Assembly: GCA_028641055.1 (NCBI GenBank) | Contig: CM054059.1 | Coordinates: 113,245,392-113,309,391 of the forward strand | Direction: 5' to 3' | Origin: Alopecurus myosuroides | Taxonomy: Eukaryota > Streptophyta > Magnoliopsida > Poales > Poaceae | DNA: 64,000 nucleotides | In this document: one piece after another, positions 57,281-64,000 of the stretch | Layout of the letters: every line of letters begins with the position of its first letter | Position numbering within the stretch: the first letter of the stretch is position 1 | Position numbers and translations under genes: made by a program | Notes under the pieces: generated by a model | Database searches by the model: none | The model's input: the letters and a program-made list of their open reading frames with translations, nothing else | What the model was told of the DNA's origin: nothing

Positions 57281-57772
57281 CCAGGGGCACTCCCCCATCC
57301 CGGTAGGGTGCTAGAAAAGGAATTTATGTCCCCCAAATTAGAGTTTTTGATGGAGGGGGGGGGGCTCGGATGTGTTTTTGGAAAAAAAATCATCGATTGT
57401 TCCTCTATTTTTAGGTCAAGTCTGAATTTAAAAACGAAGGGGCGACACAGGGCGGTGTCCAGGGCCGCCAGGATCCCTCCCCACGTGGCCAAGGGGTTGC
57501 CCCAGCCAGTGCCCACCTAGGGTCCATGGGCCCCATATTGGGCTGCCCTTCTGGCTTCAGGAGTTTTCTCGGGAGTAAAAACCCACATACAAAATTAACT
57601 CATTTCAAGCAATCTGATTTTTGACCTATTTCTGCAATGCACAGACAAATAAATAGGAACTAGCACTAGGCATTTTGTTAATAGGCTAATCTAATAAATG
57701 GGAGAAAACAAAGGAAAAACATGTAAAAAAACAACCATGGAGCATAAAAAATTATAGATAAACAACATATCA
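57281..57772 (-). repeat. Athila-type LTR, right part, minus strand
   Basis: It continues the LTR from 9055. The right edge, AATTATAGATAAACAACATATCA, reads on the minus strand as TGATATGTTG..., the LTR start. The next bases (ACATCCCCAAGTTTAACTC) are the reverse complement of an Athila polypurine end, so this is the 3' LTR of a minus-strand element. Confidence 0.7.
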
Positions 57773-58560
57773 ACATCCCCAAGTTTAACTCCTGCTCGTC
57801 CTCAAGTAGGCAAGTGATAAGAAAAATTAGTGTTTGAAGTGACACGCTACCAACACAATCTTGATCAAAGAATAATGTAAAGCTTGTAAACTAGGATCAA
57901 ATGAATAAGAGTTGAGGTTTATAGTTGATATCAAATGAGTAATATATAAACCATTAGAAAAAACAAAATAAATTTTTCAATGAATCAATACTAGAAGACA
58001 ATCAACTGTGCAAACTATATTAAAGATTATTTAGGCTGCAAGCACAATAATATAATCATCCAATGCATCAAACACTCACAACAATTTCTGTTAGGATTTA
58101 GTCAAGTGATAGCAATATGCACATAGAAAATCAACCCACTATTTGTGCACTAAAACAAGGAAGCGTTTAGTATTGGTTCCTGACACGAGGATGTTATGGC
58201 TAAGAGAACATTATGAGGAGTTTGGATGGTCAATGGAAGAATGTCTCACACAACTTATACGGGAGAAAGTCTTATAATCGAAGCTTTGCAAGGAGTAGTG
58301 ATTGCCACACAACGGATGCACATAAAGTTATAAGTGTATGAAAACTCTCCAACGGAACTAGTGGGGGTGCATCCAACTTGCTTGCTCACGAAGACCTAGA
58401 GCACTTTTGAGGAGGCTCGTAATTGGAATATACGAGCCAATTTATATAATGCAAAGTTTTCCACATAGTTATGAAAGTCATAATATAAAAAATATCTCCA
58501 AATTGGAGTATTGGTGCTAAACATAAGCACAAGTGTGGGATAAAGGATAGTAGTGATGCC
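57773..58560 (-). other. 3' untranslated internal DNA of the Athila-type element
   Basis: CCTGCTCGTCCTCAAGTAGG just inside the LTR is a phrase I recognise from Pooideae Athila elements. The rest is AT-rich non-coding sequence without an ORF. The element appears cut off where a BARE/Angela-like LTR starts near 58560. Confidence 0.5.
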
Positions 58561-60158
58561 CCCTCTCTTTTAATTTTTTTTATTATCTCTCGTTAGCCCG
58601 TTTTTTTTAATCCTCACCGGTAGGGGAGAGAAGTCCAAATGCTCAATTGGTGTGTTCTAAAAAGAGTAGAGGGTGGGGATTATATAGTGGTAGCAAGGAG
58701 GGCACCTGCCATGGGGGGAGGTTGGTTTCCCTCTCCATTCCCTTGGACGCACCACCCCTCCTAGGGGAACTCGCATTGGACTCTCAAGTGAAGTCCAATC
58801 CCTCCCTTTTTTCTTTTTTCCCACTCATTTATTTCTCAAATAAATTCAGGAAAATTCCTACAGAAAGCTTGTGAGCTTTGTGAGACCATGGGCCCCACCT
58901 AGCAATCCCTAAAATTACGTTTTGCCCATAGGAGGAAATCTGTCCCACTCCAGCACTGCTTCCATATAAGGGAAGTCACCCGAAACTCTTCCGGGACCGA
59001 GTTATCCCTATAGATAAAATCAATGATATAATCTAACGATGTTATAATCACATTTCTAACACCCCGGGACATCTCATGTCCTCCATAACTTCTCATATAA
59101 ATTATTCCTAACACCGGCGTAATTTCTCTCTTACAGTAACTTCCCTGAAACCAGTCTGGTTGACACCGGACTTGTTTCTGTGATATTATAACGACATCAA
59201 CCATTCATAAAACAAATAACAACATATTATTTATCTCAATAAAAAGTTGGCACGGGTTAAGCGTGTGACCCGTAAATACTCGATAACACACGGTCATGTT
59301 CGGGAACTTACCGCACAATATCCAACAACATGAGCATGGATGTCCATGATGGCTCCTGTGTGTTCCTGAAGAACGAGGAAACCTTATAAGTTACTCATTG
59401 CATTTATACTCTTAATTTCACGGTACCAGCGATATCACAAGGTGAGACTATGTGATCTAGTCTGATCAAATTCTTTGATCATAACACATATAACTCGTTT
59501 ACCGACAGCGTTCTATTTTCTCATCCATATCCCCGTTGACCGTGTGATAAAATCACACTGTGTCTGGCCACAAGATATGTCATCACTGATACTGAGAGGG
59601 CCCCATAGAATGTATCTCTCTACCACATAAAGGACCTAAGTACTAGTCTGGAACAATCTCAATTACATTATACTTTCTAGGTCATACCCATACATCACCG
59701 TTATAGTCCCCAGTTACGGAAAGACGGTTGATGATATCCAAAGTATAAATTTCATTCGTGCGGTCACTCGATATTCTTATAGTATAGGAATTATGGTCAA
59801 TGTTAACTTCATATGCATTTGCTAAAATGCATAATGATTGTTTAGTCTCTTTTAGCAACAACATACACTTGGGTCAGTTCAGTACTATTGTTACCCTAAC
59901 AATAAACTCTTATATTTTTCTAGACTTTCTTCTAAGTCCATGATCAGGAAAATATGATCATCTCACAAACCATAAGTTAATCTTAGAGACAAGATTAGGA
60001 ACTCGTGTTTGTTTATGTCTTCACACTCGCACACAGATGTTTCCGTGGAAACTCACTTTTCAAGTGCTATAACAGTTATAGCATGATGACACAAATTTAA
60101 TTTTGAACTTGTAGATAGAATAATAACTGAATATTACTCTGTCTAGGGCATACCAACA
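58561..60158 (-). repeat. BARE/Angela-like copia LTR, degenerate, minus strand
   Basis: Read on the minus strand it starts TGTTGGTATGCCCTAGACAG, close to the known BARE/WIS/Angela start TGTTGGAAATATGCCCTAGA. It continues with pieces such as GTAACTGGGGACTATAACGG and GGATAACTCGGTCCCGG that have counterparts in that family. The left border is approximate. The DNA right of 60158 belongs to a DNA transposon, so no internal copia region follows and this may be a solo LTR. Confidence 0.55.
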
Positions 60159-60159
60159 A

Positions 60160-61345
60160 CATGGACGAGTTTTTCTACAATGAATCCATGGACCCATTGT
60201 CTGGTAAGCCGCCTGACAACAACTTTATTTTGGTGGCCGATGGTCTCAACCTACACGGCAACCAGTAGAATGGTTTGCAAAATTTACGGAGGCCCATACC
60301 GGGAACTAGGGTGGTCGATTATAATTGGGTAGTCGGCCATGTTTTTCTATATAATGGCTACAATCTGATCAGGCCAACTTTTCAAGCGGATAAGTTTTGG
60401 CGACACTTCCGGATATCTAGGCATGTGATCATGTGTATTTTGTAGGAAGTGAGGGCCCTTGATGACTATTTCACACTGAAATTTGATGCCACTTGTAAGC
60501 TTGGCTTTTATTCCCTTGGTAAATGAACTTTTGTTATTGAGATGCTTGCATAAGAAGTTGTTGCTGATCTGGTTGATGATTATGTTCCCATGAACGAGTC
60601 CATCTATTTTGAAGCCGTGTATATGTTTGGAAAGAAGTATTGGCGTCTCTTTTAGACAACCAAAAGCTGTTGACGGATCCTAACTCATGGTTATTGGAAA
60701 TGGAAGAGGGTTTTTGAAATACTAGAATGAATTGATTGAATGCATTGGCAATAAGAGAATTGTCCATTTCTTGGCAAGAGCAATATAAAGGGCATGCTCA
60801 AGCGTGCATATTCGTCGTGGAATCACATAATATTTGGATTTCACACTTCTTCGGTGGCACGTTAGGATCTGATGGTGATATGAACGAGCTTCAACGCTCT
60901 CCAGTATTCTCAAGTCTCTTGATAGCAATACTCTGGGATGCAATAGTGAGATTAATGACCACGAATAAAAAGCGGGTACTACCTAGCCGATGGTACCTAT
61001 CATATGTGGTCTACATTTGTGACAACAATCTCCAACCCCCGATTAACAAAAGAGATCGCTTTGTAAAGAAAACAAGAGAGTTGTGGGAAAAGGATGTGTT
61101 GAGAGCATTGGTGTGCTTCAAAGTCTTTGGACTATTGTTTGACACACTGTTAGAACATGGGACATCAACACAATGTAGGAGGTATTATTATTTGTGTGAC
61201 CATGTACAACATGATTATAGAAGTTGAACATTATAATGGTATCTATTTTAGCCGGTGGGACTTTTATAGTCTTATGATTGAGCCCGGCCATACACCCACC
61301 CAGTTCAAAGACTACCTTCAGGTGCACAAAGAAAACTAGTGGTCC
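60160..61345 (+). pseudogene. Decayed PIF/Harbinger transposase
   Basis: Across three frames the plus strand encodes the parts of a plant PIF/Harbinger nuclease (DDE_Tnp_4 / 'plant transposon protein') in the right order. These are VVDYNWVVGHVFLYNGYN ... FWRHFRISRHVIM; DDYFTLKFDATCKLGFYSLGK; VVADLVDDYVPMNESIYFEA; ID-stop-MHWQ-stop-ENCP (family: IDCMHW.WKNCP, first Asp kept); FFGGTLGSDGDMNELQRS (second Asp); ADGTYHMWSTFVTTI; ESIGVLQSL (Glu); and ICVTMYNMIIEVE. Several stops and at least two frameshifts break it. I did not identify terminal repeats or the partner Myb-like ORF. Confidence 0.75.
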
Positions 61346-61647
61346 TCATTTGATCATTTGATGTCTAGTGTTGGACAGTTGATTGAATTTTATAATTAAT
61401 ACTGTAGAATTTAACTTTAAAGTTATATCATCATGTGAATTATGTTTTTTTAAATTTTAATTTTTGTATTTTTTTAGTGGTTCATTAGGTTGCAATAGTT
61501 TGTATGTCAAAAGGATAAAATGACCAAAATAAAGAGAACAGCCCAACCCGGCATGTCCGCGTCAGTGTGACGGCGTTGGGTGGCGTGGAGGGAGTTGCCC
61601 GAACTGTACCAAGGCAATAGGCAGCAGAGGGCTGTAGACTTTACCGT
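61346..61647. other. Spacer, no gene seen
   Basis: AT-rich to 61500, then GC-richer. GCAGAGGGCTGTAGACTTTACCGTAGCAT near 61624 is an imperfect copy of the sequence that follows the next insertion (62562-62590), so the original target held a short tandem duplication. Confidence 0.4.
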
Positions 61648-61664
61648 AGCATAGCGGCAGAGGG

Positions 61665-62550
61665 GCCACCTTTGACCCCCCCCCCTTTCTCTCGAGAGGA
61701 TAAGCGACTGCTACAGTAGTTTTGAGAGTCGGCCCCTGGCGGCGATCTCCGGCCTCCCCGGCCTCCGGCGTTCTTGCTGGTGGTTGCGGTGATGACTTTG
61801 GGTGCCGGCCCTCTCTGCTTTCTAGTTTTAGGTTTGTTTTTATGCCTTTGTGCTGTTTCGGCTCTGTGCCGTTAGGGTTCCTGTCGCCGGAGACCCCGAG
61901 CTTCTCCTGGCGTACGGCGGTGATGGTGGGGTGGATTGTTGAGCTCCTGTGGAAGGAGACGACGAGCTGCGCCGCTTCCTCGCCAACCCTTCTAATAAAG
62001 CTCGTCTGTGGGGCTTTGAAGTCCAGGGTGCGACGGTTTCTTCTTCTCCTTGCTGCGGCTCATGGAGATGCTCGACATGGAGGTGAGAATCCGTTGGCTC
62101 TTTACTTTCGAGCTCGACGGCGGAGGCGTGCGCGCGCTCCAGTGCACGCGACGGAAGCTACTGATCTTGGAGGAGTTCACCAACGCAGCGCTGTGAGCGC
62201 CGGCGTTATCAACGGCGTGTGGAGCCACTCCTCGCTGGGATCTCATACCCAGCCTTCTCTCCTCGCGTTGAGGAGCTGTTGCGACCTCGGAGGGGGTTTC
62301 ATCATCGGCGGCGCCCCAAGTGGCATGTTCCCCGGCGGCGGCGCGGATGCCCGGTCTTGGAGGTCTGTGGTTTGCGGCGGAGGCCAAGCCCAGGGACTCG
62401 ATTGCTTTCCCCAATATTTTTTTAGGGTTTGGTTTGTAATTTCTGAGGCCCTCCTTGTAATTACCCCTTTGTGGGGGTCTCTCTGTAAAATCCCGCTGAT
62501 GAATGGATAGCTTCCTGGTCCTTCGGGGCCTTTTACTGTTCAAAAAAAAA
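61665..62550 (+). mobile_element. Non-LTR retroelement insertion, about 886 bp, poly(A)-ended
   Basis: A 17-bp duplication, AGCATAGCGGCAGAGGG, lies at 61648-61664 and 62551-62567. The insertion ends in a run of nine or ten A. The 5' two thirds are GC-rich with short open frames (one of 262 codons at 61722-62510) but no RT or endonuclease motif. The 3' end (GATGAATGGATAGCTTCC, CTTTTACTGTTC then A) looks like a plant LINE tail. It could be a non-autonomous LINE derivative, a SINE-like element without Pol III boxes, or a retrocopied transcript. Confidence 0.7.
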
Positions 62551-62567
62551 AGCATAGCGGCAGAGGG

Positions 62568-63590
62568 CTGGTAAGATTTTACCGTAGCATCGGTGCATCG
62601 AACTGGATGGGATGCTCTACTCCTGTGCCCTTGCACCATCCAAGGAACTGCGTGCTTTTCCTGATGCAAGCGGATCGGAAACAAAGAGGATGGACCGTCA
62701 CGCGTCCTCCGCATCCTCTAGTGGCCACGCGTCCTTTTTTCGTGGTGGAAAAAAACAACTCCTACAGCTTGCCCCATAACCGCTTCTCTCCTTATCCTCT
62801 TTCTTTGCTTCTCATCCACACGTTTTCTTCTCTATCTTTTTCTGTTGCCCACATCGTCATGGATCTTTTCGATCCGGAAACTGCTGCAGCACACAACAGG
62901 AGGAGCCCAACTAGTACTTCGTAAGTCCGGCGTCCGCTGTATTGCGAAGCATCAGGCGGCTGACCTTCCGGCGGCGAGGGGCGGTGCTGCCAACGGCGAC
63001 CGCCGATGATGCGAGCACCAGGCGGCGGAGCTGCCAACGGCGAAGGGCAGTGCTGCCAGCACTAGGAGGCGGAGTTGCCAGCGGCAAAGAGCGGTGTTGT
63101 GAGGAGCAAGCGACCACCGTGCTGTCGGCTTCCATGTCTTCCTCACAGACTGAATCGGACCTATGGGTCGCTGTGTAGCCGGGTGGGAGGCCACACACCG
63201 CCTGCTCCACGTGCCTCCGGCGAGAGGCCGCTACCCTCCAGCTCCCCAGCTCCCCAGCTCCGCGAGCGGGAGGCCCCATCCCTCCAGATGGGAGAGGTAC
63301 AGTGAGGTGTCAGGTCGCTGCAACTTGCACGAGGAGGAGGAGGTGCCGTCGGCGCTCAAGGCGGTGCTACCATCGCGATGCTCCCATGGCCGGCGAGAGA
63401 TTTTCCCACCGGCGGTGCCCGGTGCTCCCATGGTCTGCGATCGATGCTCCCACCTGCGACGCTGGATGCTTCTATGGGCTGTGAGAGATGCTCCCACCGG
63501 CGGCGCCGCCCGATGCTCCCAACGGCGACGTGCTCCCATGGAGCGTTGTCGTGCTACTCGAAGGCCTGCACTTGTGTTTTTGTGTGACTT
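62568..63590. other. GC-rich repeat-like DNA with one exon-like start
   Basis: No gene can be supported. 62859-62920 (ATGGATCTTTTCGATCC ... TACTTC) is followed by a strong donor-like GTAAGT at 62921 and preceded by a pyrimidine-rich leader, so it looks like a first exon. I find no continuing exon. 62950-63110 repeats GGCGGAG-TGCCA-GCGGC-type units, and 63360-63560 repeats GATGCTCCCA-type units. This is consistent with low-complexity parts of a non-autonomous transposon. Confidence 0.4.
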
Positions 63591-63617
63591 TTATGCAGTG
63601 CCACAAAATTGCTACAT

Positions 63618-63900
63618 GCTTGTCTTTTTTTTTTTTTTGCTATTTTTGTACAACTTTTTTGCTATGGAAACTCCCGCAATATCTCCGGCGAGGTCAATTA
63701 TTTGCTACAATACAAATTTTTTTTTGCTATAATTATTATAAATTTTTGCTACTATAGTACAATTTTTTTGCTATAAGATTTTTCGGCGATGTCTCCGGCG
63801 AGTTGATTTTTGCTATAATAGTACTTTTTTAATCGCTACAGTATCTCCGGCGAGGTCTGACTTTTATTTTTAATTTTCTAGGATGAAACGTTTTTTGCTA
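63618..63900. repeat. T-rich 'TTTTTTGCTA' and 'TCTCCGGCGAG' interspersed repeat
   Basis: Seven or more TTTTGCTA units (63633, 63657, 63722, 63745, 63767, 63809 and 63894, approximate) alternate with three TCTCCGGCGAG units (about 63680, 63793 and 63845). Sequences of this type are common in wheat-group genomes and belong, from memory, to an unclassified DNA-transposon-like family. The family name is not certain. Confidence 0.55.
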
Positions 63901-64000
63901 CACGAGAGCAAAAGTGAGGAAAAATGGGACACGTGTCGGCTTAGGGACCCGAGGATGGAAAAATTTGATCCCGAGGGACGCCCAGCGCCGTCCAAACAAA

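Noticed and set aside
61722..62510. 262-codon open frame in the poly(A)-ended insertion, with a 240-codon frame opposite
   Set aside because: Long frames on both strands in GC-rich DNA, no domain, and no coding-like composition; kept only as part of the mobile element.

Overview
This window is nuclear DNA of a grass with a large, repeat-rich genome. The repeat families look like those of cool-season grasses (Pooideae: wheat, barley, ryegrass, oat group). That placement rests on my recognition of LTR families and was not searched. I see no convincing host gene. Almost everything is a nest of transposable elements.

Layout. (1) 1-4726: the 3' end of a Ty3/gypsy element with a 3.5 kb LTR, inserted in an older minus-strand LTR that ends at 5739. 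(2) 5742-7872: degenerate DNA I cannot assign. (3) 7873-9055 plus 57281-57772: one minus-strand Athila-type LTR, split by a Ty1/copia SIRE/Maximus-type element at 9056-57280 (target duplication CCAGG). (4) The copia 5' LTR is itself split by a Tat-lineage gypsy element at 9253-43389. This element has an intact gag, but RT, RNase H and integrase are deleted. (5) A Tekay-type chromovirus at 14446-38590 (duplication GCTGC) sits in the last exon of that element's antisense gene. It carries an intact 1462-residue gag-pol, plus an extra ORF upstream of gag. (6) The chromovirus 3' LTR is split by a second Tat element at 28846-38532. This one has an intact pol but no gag, and its 3' LTR is missing. 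(7) The copia internal region carries a 5'-truncated L1 LINE (45266-47184) and a spliced env-like ORF before its 3' LTR. (8) 57773-64000: Athila 3' sequence, a BARE/Angela-like LTR, a decayed PIF/Harbinger transposase, a non-LTR insertion with a 17-bp duplication, and T-rich 'TTTTTTGCTA' repeat DNA.

How the parts work together. The two Tat elements are complementary: one keeps gag without pol, the other keeps pol without gag. They share related LTRs, the same primer-binding site and the same antisense gene. In the inner copy that gene resolves into six coding exons with GT-AG introns and one open frame of 900 codons. The chromovirus shows a strong splice donor and two acceptor-like sites that lie directly before the ATGs of its extra ORF and of gag-pol. 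The extra protein has a segment that looks like a double-stranded RNA-binding domain. LTR divergence counted by eye fits the nesting order: 13 substitutions in about 4.3 kb for the chromovirus, 3 in 477 bp for the outer Tat element, and visibly more for the copia element.
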